A stretch of 64,000 bases of DNA from an uncultured Glaciecola sp. Its GTDB lineage: Bacteria; Pseudomonadota; Gammaproteobacteria; Enterobacterales; Alteromonadaceae. Location of the stretch: positions 62,001 through 126,000 of the forward strand of contig CAKZLI010000002.1 of assembly GCA_937125395.1 (NCBI GenBank), given 5' to 3'. Below are positions 1 to 10,310 of this stretch, in pieces; the stretch's first letter is position 1; every line of letters starts with the position of its first letter. A program made the position numbers and the translations under genes. Under the pieces are notes generated by a model. That model was not told the DNA's origin. It worked only from the letters and a program-made list of their open reading frames with translations, and searched no databases.

Positions 1-774
1 GGTCGTGGTGGGGAGGACGGTACAGTCCAAGGTGCACTGGAATGGATGAATATTCCTTACACTGGAACAGGCGTACTGGGCTCAGCGATAGCGATGGATA
101 AATTACACACCAAACACGTATGGCAAGCACTAGGCTTACCTACCGCTAAATATCTGGAAATTGATCACCCTTTATCGTTGCAATCGGCGCAAACCGTGAT
201 GCAACAAGTGGGTCAATGCGTCATGGTTAAACCTAGCCATGAAGGTTCTAGTATTGGTATGGCAAAGGTAGATACACCTGCGGGGTTAGTTGCAGCGATT
301 GATGTTGCATTGCGATATGACAAACGGGTGTTGGTAGAACAATTTATTTGCGGACCAGAATATACAGTCAGTATCCTCGCTGGTGTGGCATTACCAAGTA
401 TATCGATGGCGACACCGCATTCATTTTATGATTACGAAGCAAAATACCAAGCAAACACGACGCAATATTTTTGCCCTAGTGATTTATCCAGCGAAGATGA
501 ACAAATCATCGGGCAATTAAGCTTGGACGCGTTTTCAGCGGTATCTTGTCAAGGTTGGGGACGAGTTGATTTGATGCGTGATGCTGTGACCGGAGAGTTT
601 GTCTTATTAGAGGTAAACACAGTCCCAGGCATGACCCAAACCAGTTTGGTTCCTAAAGCGGCATTGCAAGCCGGGTATAGTTTTAATGATTTGGTTAAAG
701 CGATATTAGTCGATGCATTTTCTCCAGCGATACTTCATGGTGTCGCGGTCGCCGATAAACCGGAGGTGACATGA
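1..774 (+). CDS. ddlB: D-alanine--D-alanine ligase, 5'-truncated by window edge
   Basis: This ATP-grasp ligase makes the D-Ala-D-Ala dipeptide for peptidoglycan precursors in the cytoplasm. The reading frame is open from base 1 and begins with GRGGEDGTVQGALEW, the family's conserved N-terminal-domain motif, so roughly the first 50-60 residues lie outside the window. Further family landmarks are the KPSHEGSSIG loop, the EAKY tyrosine/lysine segment, GWGRVDLM with the Arg and metal-binding Asp, and LLEVNTVPGM with the Glu and Asn metal ligands. All catalytic elements in the visible part look intact. The stop codon overlaps the ftsQ start by four bases (ATGA), as expected in a dcw cluster. A methionine at 46 is internal and is not the true start. 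Confidence 0.96.
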   Translation, partial: GRGGEDGTVQGALEWMNIPYTGTGVLGSAIAMDKLHTKHVWQALGLPTAKYLEIDHPLSLQSAQTVMQQVGQCVMVKPSHEGSSIGMAKVDTPAGLVAAIDVALRYDKRVLVEQFICGPEYTVSILAGVALPSISMATPHSFYDYEAKYQANTTQYFCPSDLSSEDEQIIGQLSLDAFSAVSCQGWGRVDLMRDAVTGEFVLLEVNTVPGMTQTSLVPKAALQAGYSFNDLVKAILVDAFSPAILHGVAVADKPEVT

Positions 775-1493
775 GCGAAGAGTTTGAACAAGGTCATTTA
801 ATCAATCGAGAACAATCTTGGGGGTTGGTCTTTTTGTTTGTCGTGTTTAGTGGTTTATTGTGGGCTGGGTTCACTTTAAATAACTGGATGGTGGACGAGC
901 AGCAAGTTCCTATCAGTGCAATAGAATTTAGTGGCCAGTATCAGTATATCCAAGACCGAGATATTTCAAGGTTGATAGCAAATGATGTAAGTGGGAGCTT
1001 TTTCTCAGCTGACATCAACGAAATTCACACCGCAGTGCTCAAGCATCCATGGGTGTATCAAGCATCTGTTCGCAAAAAATGGCCTAACACGGTACAAGTG
1101 TTTTTGATTGAACAAACGCCCGTCGCTATGTGGAATGATGATTTATTATTAAATGCAGATGGCGTCCCGTTTGCCGGTTCATTGGCAGATGCCAAATTGC
1201 CGTCACTATTTGGGCCTAATGGTGCCGAGAAAACGGCACTTTCTGGTTACAAAGCGATGCAGATGATTCTGTCTACTGGCACCTTAGCAGTAGATAACTT
1301 GGTGTTGAGTGAGCGCTTTGCATGGCAAGTACAGTTAAACAATGGAATTAAACTCAATCTTGGTCGTCAGGAGTTTATTGACCGTTTACAACGTTTTATA
1401 AATTTATATCCGCTTTTACAGCAAGATCAACGTGCAATTGATTACGTTGATTTACGCTACGACACAGGTGTCGCGGTAGGTTGGAAGGTATGA
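771..1493 (+). CDS. ftsQ: Cell division protein FtsQ
   Basis: FtsQ is a bitopic inner-membrane divisome protein that links early cytoplasmic proteins to FtsB/FtsL and the septal synthase. The 240-residue product has a short cytoplasmic N-terminus, one transmembrane helix at about residues 18-37 (LVFLFVVFSGLLWAGF) and a periplasmic POTRA-like region starting near VPISAIEFSG, followed by the FtsQ domain with HPWVYQASVRKKWPNT. The start is supported by a GGAGGT ribosome-binding site at 762-767 and by the four-base overlap with ddlB. Position between ddlB and ftsA is the classical dcw order. Length is slightly below the E. coli protein but normal for the family. Confidence 0.96.
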   Translation: MSEEFEQGHLINREQSWGLVFLFVVFSGLLWAGFTLNNWMVDEQQVPISAIEFSGQYQYIQDRDISRLIANDVSGSFFSADINEIHTAVLKHPWVYQASVRKKWPNTVQVFLIEQTPVAMWNDDLLLNADGVPFAGSLADAKLPSLFGPNGAEKTALSGYKAMQMILSTGTLAVDNLVLSERFAWQVQLNNGIKLNLGRQEFIDRLQRFINLYPLLQQDQRAIDYVDLRYDTGVAVGWKV

Positions 1494-1531
1494 GCGTATT
1501 TTTTTCCAGTTAGTATTAATAGGAACATGTC

Positions 1532-2761
1532 ATGTCTAAAATAGACAATGCGAATCTCGTAGTGGGTTTGGATATAGGAACCCATACGGTTAAAGCCGTT
1601 GTTGGCGAAATGCTTAATGATAATTTTGTCAGTATTGTTGGAGTTGGCACTTATTCTGCAAAAGGTATGGATAAAGGCGGTGTAAACGATTTAAATCTCG
1701 TATCGCAATCAATTCAGCGTGCGGTCAATGAAATGGAATTAATGGCTAATTGCAAAGTGTCTTCGATTGTAATGGCCATTACCGGACGTCACGTACAATG
1801 CCAAAATGAAAATGGCATGGTGGCGATCAATCATCAAGAGGTTGAACAAGAAGATCTTGATAATGTGATCCACGCCGCACGATCAGTTCCTATTCCCGCT
1901 GAACGGCGTATGCTGCATGTATTACCACAAGAATATTCAGTTGATGTGCAAGAGGGAGTCAAAAACCCTATCGGTATGTCAGGGGTGCGAATGAATGCAA
2001 ATGTGCATATCATTACCTGTGCAGAAGATATGGCTAAAAACTATATCAAATGTACCGATCGCTCATCATTAACCGTCGATACTATGGTATTTTCTGCATT
2101 AGCAGCGAGTTATTCAGTGTTAACGGATGATGAACGTGAGTTAGGCGTGTGTGTAGTTGATATTGGTGCTGGTACTATTGATCTAGTGATCTATTCAAAC
2201 GGGGCTATTCGTTATTCAGCGGTAATACCTGTAGCAGGTAATCAAATTACGGGTGATATTGCCAAAATATTCCGTACACCCATTAACAATGCTGAAGAGT
2301 TAAAAGTGCGACATGCTTGTGCACTCAAAGACATGGTTAGCATGGAAGATACCATCAATGTGCCTAGTGTTGGTGGACGTCCAGCGCGCACTATGTCACG
2401 ACACACATTGGCAGAGGTTATTGAACCTAGATACCAAGAATTGTTTGAATTGATCCATGAAGAAATAAAAGCCAGTGGATTAGAGGAACAGATTGCAGCG
2501 GGGATTGTCTTAACTGGCGGTACCGTCAAAATGGAAGGCGCGGTGGAATTTGCAGAAGAAATTTTTCAAATGCCGGTCCGTGTTGGTACCCCGAATAATA
2601 TTAAAGGATTGAGTGATTATGTGAACGACCCGAGCTTTGCCGTTGCGGTGGGCTTATTACAATATGGTCGTCAATCATTCGATGAACAACAAATAAAGCA
2701 TAAAGAACCGAGCGAAAATATATTTAGTCGTATAAAAGCATGGTTTAAAGGCGAATTTTAA
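1532..2761 (+). CDS. ftsA: Cell division protein FtsA (actin-like ATPase)
   Basis: FtsA tethers FtsZ filaments to the membrane and recruits later divisome proteins. The 409-residue product opens with the actin-fold phosphate-1 motif VGLDIGTHTVKAVVGE (about residues 11-26). It has a second phosphate loop, VVDIGAGTIDLVIY, near residue 210 and the adenosine motif GIVLTGGTVKMEG near residue 325. The C-terminus ends in the amphipathic membrane-targeting helix IFSRIKAWFKGEF. An AGGA box at 1521-1524 precedes the ATG at good spacing. The 38-base gap after ftsQ and 42-base gap before ftsZ fit one transcription unit. Confidence 0.97.
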   Translation: MSKIDNANLVVGLDIGTHTVKAVVGEMLNDNFVSIVGVGTYSAKGMDKGGVNDLNLVSQSIQRAVNEMELMANCKVSSIVMAITGRHVQCQNENGMVAINHQEVEQEDLDNVIHAARSVPIPAERRMLHVLPQEYSVDVQEGVKNPIGMSGVRMNANVHIITCAEDMAKNYIKCTDRSSLTVDTMVFSALAASYSVLTDDERELGVCVVDIGAGTIDLVIYSNGAIRYSAVIPVAGNQITGDIAKIFRTPINNAEELKVRHACALKDMVSMEDTINVPSVGGRPARTMSRHTLAEVIEPRYQELFELIHEEIKASGLEEQIAAGIVLTGGTVKMEGAVEFAEEIFQMPVRVGTPNNIKGLSDYVNDPSFAVAVGLLQYGRQSFDEQQIKHKEPSENIFSRIKAWFKGEF

Positions 2762-2803
2762 GAAATTAACCTGTATAATAACAAGCATAACCGGAGAGCA
2801 AAT

Positions 2804-3949
2804 ATGTTTGAATTAATGGATGACAGTAGTGCAGAAGCTGTAATCAAGGTAATTGGTGTTGGTGGCGGTGGTGGTAATGCTATCGAGCACATGGTGGCCA
2901 ACAAAATTGAAGGTGTAGAGTTCATCACCGTTAATACTGATGCACAAGTATTAAAAAAATCTCATGCTGATACGATTTTACAAATTGGTAATAGTGTCAC
3001 TAAAGGATTAGGTGCAGGTGCCGATCCAAATGTAGGCCGTGAAGCGGCACATGAAGACCGTGAAACAATCCGTCAAAGCATAGATGGTGCTGACATGATC
3101 TTCATCACCGCTGGAATGGGCGGCGGCACTGGTACTGGCGCGGCACCCGAAGTAGCCAAAATTGCACGTGAAATGGGTATCTTGAGCGTGGCAGTCGTGA
3201 CTCGTCCGTTTGGTTTTGAAGGCAAAAAGCGTATTTCATATGCCAATCAAGGTATCGATGAGTTGTCAAAGCACGTTGATTCATTGATCACGATCCCTAA
3301 TGAAAAACTATTAAAAGTACTAGGAAAAGGCACCCCATTATTACAAGCATTTGAAGCTGCAAACGATGTCTTGTTGGGTTCTGTTCGTGGTATTGCTGAA
3401 TTGATTACCAACCCCGGTTTAATCAATGTCGATTTTGCAGATGTTAAAACCGTGATGTCTGAAATGGGTACCGCTATGATGGGTACAGGTGTTGGCCATG
3501 GTGAAGATCGTGCTGAAGAAGCTGCCGAACAAGCCATCGCTTGTCCGCTACTTGAAGACATCGATTTATCAGGTGCACGCGGTATTCTAGTGAACATCAC
3601 CGCAGGTCCTAGTTTTGCAATTGATGAATATGAAACAGTGGGTAATGCAGTACGTGCATTTGCTTCTGAAAATGCCACTGTGGTAGTGGGTACCGTTATC
3701 GATATGGAAATGGATGATGAAATCCGTGTTACTGTTGTAGCGACTGGCATTGGTGCAGATAAGCCTGATATTTCGCTAGTCAAATCCGATACATCGGTCA
3801 ATACGTCTGCGATGAGCAATCAATCCGTTGGTGGATCCAGTTCAAGCTCGTCATCTGCGACCATGACTGCAACTAAGCACGATATTGATGATATGCAAGA
3901 TCTTGAATATATTGATATTCCTGCTTTCTTACGTAAGCAAGCTGATTAA
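2804..3949 (+). CDS. ftsZ: Cell division GTPase FtsZ
   Basis: FtsZ is the tubulin homologue that polymerises into the Z-ring. The 381-residue product shows the N-terminal glycine-rich [13 protein letters not shown] segment, the tubulin signature GGGTGTG at residues 106-112, and the T7 loop region with [11 protein letters not shown]. After a Ser-rich, low-complexity linker (about residues 335-352) it ends with the conserved C-terminal peptide [15 protein letters not shown], the docking site for FtsA, ZipA and ZapD. ZapD is also encoded in this window, at 10310-11062. A GGAGA ribosome-binding site lies about eight bases before the ATG. Length is normal. Confidence 0.98.
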   Translation: MFELMDDSSAEAVIKVIGVGGGGGNAIEHMVANKIEGVEFITVNTDAQVLKKSHADTILQIGNSVTKGLGAGADPNVGREAAHEDRETIRQSIDGADMIFITAGMGGGTGTGAAPEVAKIAREMGILSVAVVTRPFGFEGKKRISYANQGIDELSKHVDSLITIPNEKLLKVLGKGTPLLQAFEAANDVLLGSVRGIAELITNPGLINVDFADVKTVMSEMGTAMMGTGVGHGEDRAEEAAEQAIACPLLEDIDLSGARGILVNITAGPSFAIDEYETVGNAVRAFASENATVVVGTVIDMEMDDEIRVTVVATGIGADKPDISLVKSDTSVNTSAMSNQSVGGSSSSSSSATMTATKHDIDDMQDLEYIDIPAFLRKQAD

Positions 3950-3959
3950 TTAGGAGACC

Positions 3960-3988
3960 TTGACTGATAACTGGTATGACCATATAAT
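3960..3988 (+). promoter_or_regulatory. Sigma70-type promoter for lpxC
   Basis: TTGACT at 3960-3965 and a perfect TATAAT at 3983-3988 are separated by exactly 17 bases, in the ftsZ-lpxC gap just upstream of the lpxC ribosome-binding site. This is the best sigma70 match I found in the window. It would give lpxC expression independent of the dcw readthrough, with a short leader of roughly 20 bases. Confidence 0.85.
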
Positions 3989-4014
3989 ATGCCTCCAGTT
4001 TTCAAGGTGAAGCA

Positions 4015-4932
4015 ATGATTAGACAACGTACTATTAAACATTCGGTCCAAGAAACCGGTATTGGCTTGCATAAGGGCGAGAAGGTCACTATGACACTTCG
4101 TCCAGCACCAGCAAATACTGGGATCGTATTTCGTCGTGTGGATTTAACCCCGCATGTCGATATTCCTTCACGCGCTGATGCGGTGAAAGATACTGTTTTA
4201 TGTACCTGTGTCAGTAATGCCGATGGTATATCTGTGCATACTGTCGAACATCTTGCTTCTGCTCTTGCCGGCCTAGGCATCGATAACATCATTGTCGAAG
4301 TGAATAGCCATGAGTTACCGATAATGGATGGCAGTGCCAGTCCGTTTATATTTTTGCTGCAGTCAGCAGGCATTGAAGAGCTTAATGCGCCAAAGCAGTT
4401 TTTAAAGCTACTTAAGACGGTCCGTGTTGAAGATGGTGATAAGTGGGCTGAGTTAAGCCCATTTAATGGATTTAAAGTCGATTTTACAATTGATTTTGAG
4501 CACCCTGTTATCAGCCAAACACGTCAAAATATGGTGTTGGATTTTAGTTCTGATTCATATATCGACCATGTTTCTCGAGCTCGAACATTCGGCTTTATGC
4601 GTGATTTAGAAATGATGAACTCCATGGATTTAGCACTAGGTGGAAGCATGAATAATGCTGTTGCTCTGGACGAATACCGAGTACTAAATCCTGAAGGTCT
4701 GCGTTATGAAGATGAATTTCTTAAGCATAAAGTACTCGATGCAGTCGGTGATTTATATTTAGGCGGACACAGTATTATCGGTTTATTAAAGGCTTACAAA
4801 ACAGGACACGGCCTGAATAATAAATTATTAAATGCACTATTAGCGCAACAGGATGCATGGGAGTATGTCACATATGACGATACTGCTGAGGCACCGATTC
4901 AATACATTAATCCGGTAATGGCATTGAATTAA
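4015..4932 (+). CDS. lpxC: UDP-3-O-acyl-N-acetylglucosamine deacetylase LpxC
   Basis: LpxC is the zinc-dependent deacetylase that commits UDP-GlcNAc derivatives to lipid A synthesis in the cytoplasm. The 305-residue length matches E. coli. The zinc ligands fall at the canonical numbers: His79 in [14 protein letters not shown], and His238 and Asp242 in [17 protein letters not shown]. Glu78, the catalytic base, is also present. AAGGTGA provides the ribosome-binding site. It follows ftsZ with its own promoter and is closed by a Rho-independent terminator, so it can be monocistronic. Confidence 0.98.
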   Translation: MIRQRTIKHSVQETGIGLHKGEKVTMTLRPAPANTGIVFRRVDLTPHVDIPSRADAVKDTVLCTCVSNADGISVHTVEHLASALAGLGIDNIIVEVNSHELPIMDGSASPFIFLLQSAGIEELNAPKQFLKLLKTVRVEDGDKWAELSPFNGFKVDFTIDFEHPVISQTRQNMVLDFSSDSYIDHVSRARTFGFMRDLEMMNSMDLALGGSMNNAVALDEYRVLNPEGLRYEDEFLKHKVLDAVGDLYLGGHSIIGLLKAYKTGHGLNNKLLNALLAQQDAWEYVTYDDTAEAPIQYINPVMALN

Positions 4933-4950
4933 CCTGTAAAATAATGATTA

Positions 4951-4992
4951 AAGCCCTTTATAATGAGTTTATGAAGGGCTTTTTTGTTTTTT
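4951..4992 (+). terminator. Rho-independent terminator after lpxC
   Basis: AAGCCCTT at 4951-4958 pairs with AAGGGCTT at 4974-4981. The inner segment (TATAA with TTATG) extends the stem to about 13 pairs, and a T-rich tail runs to 4992. It separates lpxC from the M23 peptidase gene. Confidence 0.9.
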
Positions 4993-5044
4993 AATGTGGT
5001 AAATTAGTTTATTATCTAGCACGCAATTTTAAATAGAGAGTAGC

Positions 5045-5929
5045 ATGAAACTAACCTTATCTTTTGAACATAATCAACGACGCATAATGCGGTCGTTTGA
5101 TGTGCGCAAATGGCTAAGTATGTTGGTACTTACTACCGTTGTTTTGCTTATTTCCAGTCGCTCCACTCACTCTGTTGATGAAAACATTCAACGAGTTCAA
5201 CTTGTTAAACAAGGATTGTTAGCACAGCAAAGCGTCTTGTATAGCTTACAAGCGGAAAGCGAATTAGGTTTAGATGCTATCGTTCAACAACTAGCAAACT
5301 TAGAACAACGACTCGCACTTCTGACTTTACAACAAAAGCAATTAGCCGTCACAACGGATGCAAAGTTGGTATTTACACAAAGTGATAGCCTCACTCAAGC
5401 AATGACTATCGATACTGACGATACATTAACAGTCCAAAGCAAACTGACACAATTAAATACCAAGTTGGATCAACAGATAAACCAGCTTGATGCCCTTGAA
5501 AAAATCCTTGCTAACACCAATATAAATATAGAGCAACGGATTACAGGGCGACCTATTAATAAGGGATGGCTATCATCTTACTATGGTATGCGCGATGATC
5601 CTTTTACAGCCAAACAGACCATGCACAAAGGCATTGATTTTGCTGCTAAAGAAGGTGCACCTGTTATTGCTACCGCTGCGGGCGTAGTCACTTGGTCTGG
5701 CGAGCGCTATGGCTATGGTAATCTTATTGAAATTGATCATGGAAACGGATTAGTCACTCGATATGGTCACAATCAAACCCTAGATGCCAACGTAGGCGAA
5801 GTGGTCACTAAAGGCCAATCAATTGCATTGGTAGGAAATACTGGACGCTCAACAGGCGCACATGTCCATTATGAAATTATTAAGAACGGTACACAGATAG
5901 ACCCGTTGCCCTATGTCTATCGTCAATAA
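5045..5929 (+). CDS. M23 family metallopeptidase (LytM domain), membrane-anchored
   Basis: Predicted periplasmic peptidoglycan endopeptidase or amidase activator, 294 residues. A single N-terminal membrane segment lies at about residues 24-42 ([16 protein letters not shown]). A Gln/Leu-rich region, probably coiled coil, follows at about 50-165, then a C-terminal LytM domain. The zinc motifs are complete: [14 protein letters not shown] gives HxxxD and GAHVHYEII gives the HxH. This suggests an active enzyme rather than a degenerate EnvC/NlpD-type activator. It sits exactly between lpxC and secA, where E. coli encodes the SecA regulator SecM. I see no SecM-like arrest sequence here. Substrate and division role are inferred. 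Confidence 0.92.
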   Translation: MKLTLSFEHNQRRIMRSFDVRKWLSMLVLTTVVLLISSRSTHSVDENIQRVQLVKQGLLAQQSVLYSLQAESELGLDAIVQQLANLEQRLALLTLQQKQLAVTTDAKLVFTQSDSLTQAMTIDTDDTLTVQSKLTQLNTKLDQQINQLDALEKILANTNINIEQRITGRPINKGWLSSYYGMRDDPFTAKQTMHKGIDFAAKEGAPVIATAAGVVTWSGERYGYGNLIEIDHGNGLVTRYGHNQTLDANVGEVVTKGQSIALVGNTGRSTGAHVHYEIIKNGTQIDPLPYVYRQ

Positions 5930-5949
5930 CCAACGGAAATAACAACAAC

Positions 5950-8631
5950 ATGTTCACATCAATTGCACGCAAGGTTTTTGGAAGTCGTAATGATCGTATT
6001 CTTAAACGAATCAACAAAGCGAATAAACACATCAATGGCTTTGAAGAATCATTACAAGCTTTAAGTGATAGCGAGCTACAAGCTAAAACAGCGGATTTCA
6101 AAGCAAGAATTGAGCAAGGTGAAACATTGGATGCGTTATTACCAGAAGCGTTTTCGGTGGTCAGAGAAGCCAGTGTGCGTGTCTATGGCATGCGTCCTTT
6201 TGATGTACAATTGACAGGTGCGACAGTACTTCATCAAGGTCAAATCGCGGAAATGCGCACCGGTGAGGGTAAAACCTTAACATCGACATTAGCGACATAC
6301 CTCAATGCGATTACCGGTAGAGGTGTTCATGTTATCACGGTAAATGATTATCTTGCTAAGCGTGATGCTGATTGGAGTCGTGATTTATTTGCATTTTTGG
6401 GTCTGACTGTTGGGTGTAACATTCCTGGATTAGGGCATGTTGAAAAACAAGCTGCATACCAATGTGATGTGACTTACGGTACAAACAATGAGTTCGGTTT
6501 TGATTATTTGCGCGATAATATGGCGTTTAGCCCGGCTGAACGTGTGCAACGTGAATTGCATTATGCCGTTATCGATGAAGTCGATTCAATCTTGATTGAT
6601 GAAGCAAGAACGCCACTGATTATCTCTGGTGCGGCGGAAGATAGTTCAGCCATGTACAAGCAAATTAATGCACTTGTACCTAAATTAGTTGAACAAGAAA
6701 AAGAAGATGAAGAAGGTGTAGAAGGCGACGGTCATTACACTATTGACGAAAAAGGCAAGCAGGTTTACTTGACCGAAAAAGGTCAGTTGTATGTCGAAGA
6801 GTTACTCTTAGGCGCTGGGGTGCTTGCTGCCGAACAATCATTGTTTGCCTCTGCTAATATTGCGTTATTACAGCATGTTAATTCAGCATTAAAAGCCCAT
6901 AAACTCTTTACCAAAGACGTCGATTATATTGTCAGCGAAGGCACTATTGTGATTGTCGATGAGCACACCGGCCGGACAATGGAGGGACGTCGTTGGTCTG
7001 AAGGGTTACATCAAGCTGTTGAAGCCAAAGAAGGCGTTGAGATTCAAAATGAGAATCAGACGATGGCATCCATTACCTTCCAAAACTATTTCCGTTTATA
7101 TGAAAAACTAGGTGGAATGACCGGAACTGCAGATACTGAAGCGTTTGAATTTCAACATATTTATGGCTTAGAAACGGTCGTCGTTCCAACCAATCGTGAC
7201 ATGATCAGAAAAGACAAACCAGATCTGATTTACATGACGGTTGAAGAAAAATACGAAGCCATTGTCAAAGATATCCAAGCCTGTGCAGAAAGCGGGCAAC
7301 CGGTATTAGTCGGTACCGTATCGATTGAAAATTCAGAACTACTATCCAATGTGCTCAAGAAGCAAAAAATTAAACATAAAGTACTGAATGCCAAATTCCA
7401 CGAACAAGAAGCAGATATCGTTGCACAAGCGGGTATGCCAGGTGCAGTGACAATAGCGACCAACATGGCAGGTCGTGGTACTGATATCGTGTTAGGCGGT
7501 AATCTGAAGGTTGAGCTGGAAGGGATAACCGATGCAGCGCAACAAGCCAAATTAACGGCTGCTTGGGAAGAGCGTCATACTGCTGTGCTACAAGCGGGTG
7601 GTTTACATATCATAGGTACCGAGCGACATGAATCTAGACGTATTGATAATCAATTACGTGGTCGTTCTGGTCGTCAAGGTGACCCAGGTTCTTCGCGTTT
7701 TTATCTATCATTAGATGATGCGTTAATGCGTATTTTTGCCTCTGAAAAAATGGGCAATATGATGAAACGCTTAGGTATGGAGCGCGGTGAAGCGATTGAA
7801 CATCCTTGGGTGACGCGCGCAATAGAAAATGCTCAGCGTAAAGTTGAAGGGCGTAACTTCGATATTCGTAAGCAATTGCTTGAATATGATGATGTGGCCA
7901 ATGATCAACGTAAAGTCATTTATGAACAGCGCAACGAATTATTAGACGAAGGTGATATTGGTGAGACTATCTCAGCGATCCGCAGCGATGTTATTGATGA
8001 GATGATCAGCCAGTATATACCGCCACAATCCCTTGCAGAAATGTGGGACGTGGATGGCTTAGAAGAACGCTTAAAAGGCGATTATCAAGTGACGATGCCA
8101 ATCCAGCAATGGTTGGATGACGATGATAAATTATTTGAAGAAAAACTCCGTGACAAGATCCATGATGGGATCAACAGCGCTTATCAAGCCAAAGTGGATG
8201 TTGTGGGTGAAGACGTAATTCGTCAGTTTGAAAAAGCAGTGATGCTGCAATCCTTAGATAGTCATTGGAAAGAACATCTTGCGGCGATGGATTATTTGCG
8301 CCAAGGTATTCATCTTCGCGGTTATGCGCAAAAGAATCCTAAACAAGAATACAAGCGTGAATCATTTGAACTGTTTTCAGACATGTTAGAAAACCTCAAA
8401 ATTGAAGTCATTAGCCTATTGAGCAAGGTGCAAGTTAAAGCTGAATCTGATGTCGAAGAAGTCGAGCGACAGCGTCAAGAGGCTGCGGCTCAGCCAATGA
8501 CAACGAATCAAGATAGCGATAATAACGCTGGTGTTCAAATTGGTCAGCGTCAAGGGCCTAAAGTTGGGCGAAATGATGCATGCCCATGTGGGTCTGGTAA
8601 AAAATACAAGCAATGCCACGGCAAACTGTAG
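5950..8631 (+). CDS. secA: Preprotein translocase ATPase SecA
   Basis: SecA is the motor that drives unfolded preproteins through SecYEG. The 893-residue product carries the Walker A region EMRTGEGKT at about residues 101-109, the DEAD-like [13 protein letters not shown], the NMAGRGTDI motif and the [19 protein letters not shown] helicase motif. The C-terminus has an acidic/Gln-rich linker and the zinc-binding, SecB-interacting tail with [13 protein letters not shown]. Nothing is missing. It begins 20 bases after the M23 gene, so the two may share a transcript, and mutT follows at 15 bases. Confidence 0.98.
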   Translation: MFTSIARKVFGSRNDRILKRINKANKHINGFEESLQALSDSELQAKTADFKARIEQGETLDALLPEAFSVVREASVRVYGMRPFDVQLTGATVLHQGQIAEMRTGEGKTLTSTLATYLNAITGRGVHVITVNDYLAKRDADWSRDLFAFLGLTVGCNIPGLGHVEKQAAYQCDVTYGTNNEFGFDYLRDNMAFSPAERVQRELHYAVIDEVDSILIDEARTPLIISGAAEDSSAMYKQINALVPKLVEQEKEDEEGVEGDGHYTIDEKGKQVYLTEKGQLYVEELLLGAGVLAAEQSLFASANIALLQHVNSALKAHKLFTKDVDYIVSEGTIVIVDEHTGRTMEGRRWSEGLHQAVEAKEGVEIQNENQTMASITFQNYFRLYEKLGGMTGTADTEAFEFQHIYGLETVVVPTNRDMIRKDKPDLIYMTVEEKYEAIVKDIQACAESGQPVLVGTVSIENSELLSNVLKKQKIKHKVLNAKFHEQEADIVAQAGMPGAVTIATNMAGRGTDIVLGGNLKVELEGITDAAQQAKLTAAWEERHTAVLQAGGLHIIGTERHESRRIDNQLRGRSGRQGDPGSSRFYLSLDDALMRIFASEKMGNMMKRLGMERGEAIEHPWVTRAIENAQRKVEGRNFDIRKQLLEYDDVANDQRKVIYEQRNELLDEGDIGETISAIRSDVIDEMISQYIPPQSLAEMWDVDGLEERLKGDYQVTMPIQQWLDDDDKLFEEKLRDKIHDGINSAYQAKVDVVGEDVIRQFEKAVMLQSLDSHWKEHLAAMDYLRQGIHLRGYAQKNPKQEYKRESFELFSDMLENLKIEVISLLSKVQVKAESDVEEVERQRQEAAAQPMTTNQDSDNNAGVQIGQRQGPKVGRNDACPCGSGKKYKQCHGKL

Positions 8632-8646
8632 CTTGACCGTCACATA

Positions 8647-9072
8647 ATGGTGCAGAAAAAAACAGTACAGGTTGCGGTCGGTGTAGTACTGCGCCAAACC
8701 GCGGTGCATACCGCGCAGCAACGCTATCAAGTCTACCTTACCCAACGTAGCATTGCTGCCCATCAAGGCGGTAAGTGGGAGTTTCCTGGAGGTAAATGTG
8801 AACCAGGTGAAACTGTATTGCAGGCCTTGCAGCGCGAGCTAAAAGAAGAGATTGGTATTGTTGTTAATGATGCGGATTTTTTGATGGATATCCGGCATGA
8901 TTATGGCGATAAAAATGTGCTGTTAGATGTGTATACCTTAACCAACTTTAGCGGCGAGCCGTTTGGAAAAGAGGGGCAAGTCGGGGCATGGTTTGAACTA
9001 ACAGAACTGACGAATATTGATTTTCCAGCTGCAAATACTGCAATTGTACAGCGCATCATCGAGCAATATTAA
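8647..9072 (+). CDS. mutT: 8-oxo-dGTP diphosphatase MutT (Nudix hydrolase)
   Basis: MutT hydrolyses 8-oxo-dGTP and prevents A:T to C:G transversions. The 141-residue product has a complete Nudix box, GX5EX7REUXEEXGU, in the segment from GGKCEPGETV to RELKEEIGI (about residues 45-67). It is preceded by WEFPGG, typical of MutT. Downstream position after secA matches E. coli and relatives. No strong ribosome-binding site precedes the ATG at 8647, so coupling from secA is possible. The MutT subtype assignment rests on motif and synteny. Confidence 0.93.
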   Translation: MVQKKTVQVAVGVVLRQTAVHTAQQRYQVYLTQRSIAAHQGGKWEFPGGKCEPGETVLQALQRELKEEIGIVVNDADFLMDIRHDYGDKNVLLDVYTLTNFSGEPFGKEGQVGAWFELTELTNIDFPAANTAIVQRIIEQY

Positions 9073-9161
9073 TCAAGCTGGAACTGACTAACCAGTTCTA
9101 ATAGCCGTCAATAACATCTTTCAGCGAACAACAATGTGCAACTTACTACCCAATAAACTGA

Positions 9162-10064
9162 CTACCAAATAAACTTACTGGCTGTTGCGAACGCCACTTG
9201 GCTTTGTTGGTAGGCAGCTTCATTAATAAAGTGTGGATAAATAGTGTGTTCACCACGCCACAGCACATCCGTCCCATCAAACAATGTAAAGATAGGATCG
9301 CCATGATGGACAGGTTCAAAATCCTTGTCTAATAAATTGGCATGGATCAATCCGTTAATTTCTTGCTCCGTATTGCATGGAAAGTTAATCGTCTCTTGCA
9401 ATCGATATGCACTAAATGCAGGAATATCGGGTAGTTTATTGTGATTGTTTAGTTGACAATAATGCAATACATGGCGAAGCATGGCCTGGCATTGTTCAAA
9501 AATATCACTCCTTGATACGCCTTGCGGTTGCGCACCGAGTTCAAGCATTACGCCATGCTTGCCCAATGTGCACAGGTAAGGGTGAGCACTATATTCGACT
9601 TCATCTTCGAGTAAAATATTCGCTTCAGGCATCTGTAGAGCAAGATAGCCTGCCATATTTCGATAGAACGGTGAATCGGCCAATACAATCAATGTCGGGC
9701 CCATGGCTGACGTCGTATTATGAATATCAATAACTAAATCAAATTCAGGGGCGTCTATGGGGCCTAGCGTGTGATTTAACATCTTGGCTAAGCCAGACTC
9801 ATACGCATCGCTGTGCTGTGCACTTAGCCGCTGTGAAGTAAATTGTCGATTAAGATCATCATCGATATAACGAGTGACCGCTTTTGTCGCCCGCGGGTTA
9901 GCAATAAAATATTGAGTCGCAAATTCATCTGCGATTGGACAATGGATTGCACGCAATTGCGGATTACGAAGTGCTTGGACCGTATGGATCCCTGTAAGCT
10001 CATTGCCATGAGTACCGCCGACAATGGCAATTGACTGAATTGTTGTCATCCTAGACCTATTCAT
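9162..10064 (-). CDS. Aspartoacylase-like zinc deacylase
   Basis: Member of the succinylglutamate desuccinylase/aspartoacylase family, predicted to cleave N-acyl-aspartate or a related N-acyl amino acid. The 300-residue product has GGTHGNELTG (zinc His and Glu) near the N-terminus, NPRATKAVTRYIDDDLNR (substrate-binding Arg and Asn-Arg), VIDIHNTTSAMGPT (third zinc ligand His) and MLELGAQPQG with the catalytic Glu. These segments resemble animal aspartoacylase more than AstE. Two starts are possible: the ATG used here, and one five codons later (10049) that also follows an AGG box. It is the last gene of the minus-strand run, after yacG. Exact substrate is unknown. Confidence 0.85.
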   Translation of the reverse strand: MNRSRMTTIQSIAIVGGTHGNELTGIHTVQALRNPQLRAIHCPIADEFATQYFIANPRATKAVTRYIDDDLNRQFTSQRLSAQHSDAYESGLAKMLNHTLGPIDAPEFDLVIDIHNTTSAMGPTLIVLADSPFYRNMAGYLALQMPEANILLEDEVEYSAHPYLCTLGKHGVMLELGAQPQGVSRSDIFEQCQAMLRHVLHYCQLNNHNKLPDIPAFSAYRLQETINFPCNTEQEINGLIHANLLDKDFEPVHHGDPIFTLFDGTDVLWRGEHTIYPHFINEAAYQQSQVAFATASKFIW

Positions 10065-10067
10065 AAA

Positions 10068-10083
10068 ACCTGTGCTGACAGGT
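10068..10083 (-). terminator. Short hairpin between yacG and the aspartoacylase gene
   Basis: ACCTGT and ACAGGT form a six-base stem with a four-base loop directly at the yacG stop, followed by four T residues on the minus strand. It is weak for a terminator and may only attenuate transcription into the next gene. Confidence 0.35.
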
Positions 10084-10310
10084 TATTTAAAAAATGTATC
10101 TGGTTGTGCTGCTAACAATGCCTCGATATCTTCAATGCTTGGCATTTGTGTGGTTTGTTCATTAGGGTTAGCACCGCATGGGATGGATTTCGCTTCATCG
10201 GCCCATTCACCTAAATCTATTAATTGGCATTTTTTGCAACAAAATGGTCGATAAACAGACTCATTATTCCATTGTACATCGGTGTTACAGGTTGGACATT
10301 GTACTTGCAT
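10083..10310 (-). CDS. yacG: DNA gyrase inhibitor YacG (zinc-binding)
   Basis: YacG is a small zinc protein that binds GyrB and inhibits gyrase in E. coli. The 75-residue product has the family's two zinc pairs: CPTC at residues 5-8 and, after [11 protein letters not shown], the second CxxxC arrangement, followed by IDLGEWADE. The C-terminal third is variable. Its ATG overlaps the zapD stop by one base (TAATG), showing translational coupling. Synteny with coaE-zapD-yacG is conserved. Confidence 0.93.
   Translation of the reverse strand: MQVQCPTCNTDVQWNNESVYRPFCCKKCQLIDLGEWADEAKSIPCGANPNEQTTQMPSIEDIEALLAAQPDTFFK

Noticed and set aside
3247..3819. A 190-residue open frame antisense to ftsZ
   Set aside because: It is a shadow of the ftsZ codon pattern, with no homology, ribosome site or promoter.
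9081..9098. Short GAACTG/CAGTTC hairpin after mutT
   Set aside because: Only six pairs and no T-run; too weak to call a terminator.
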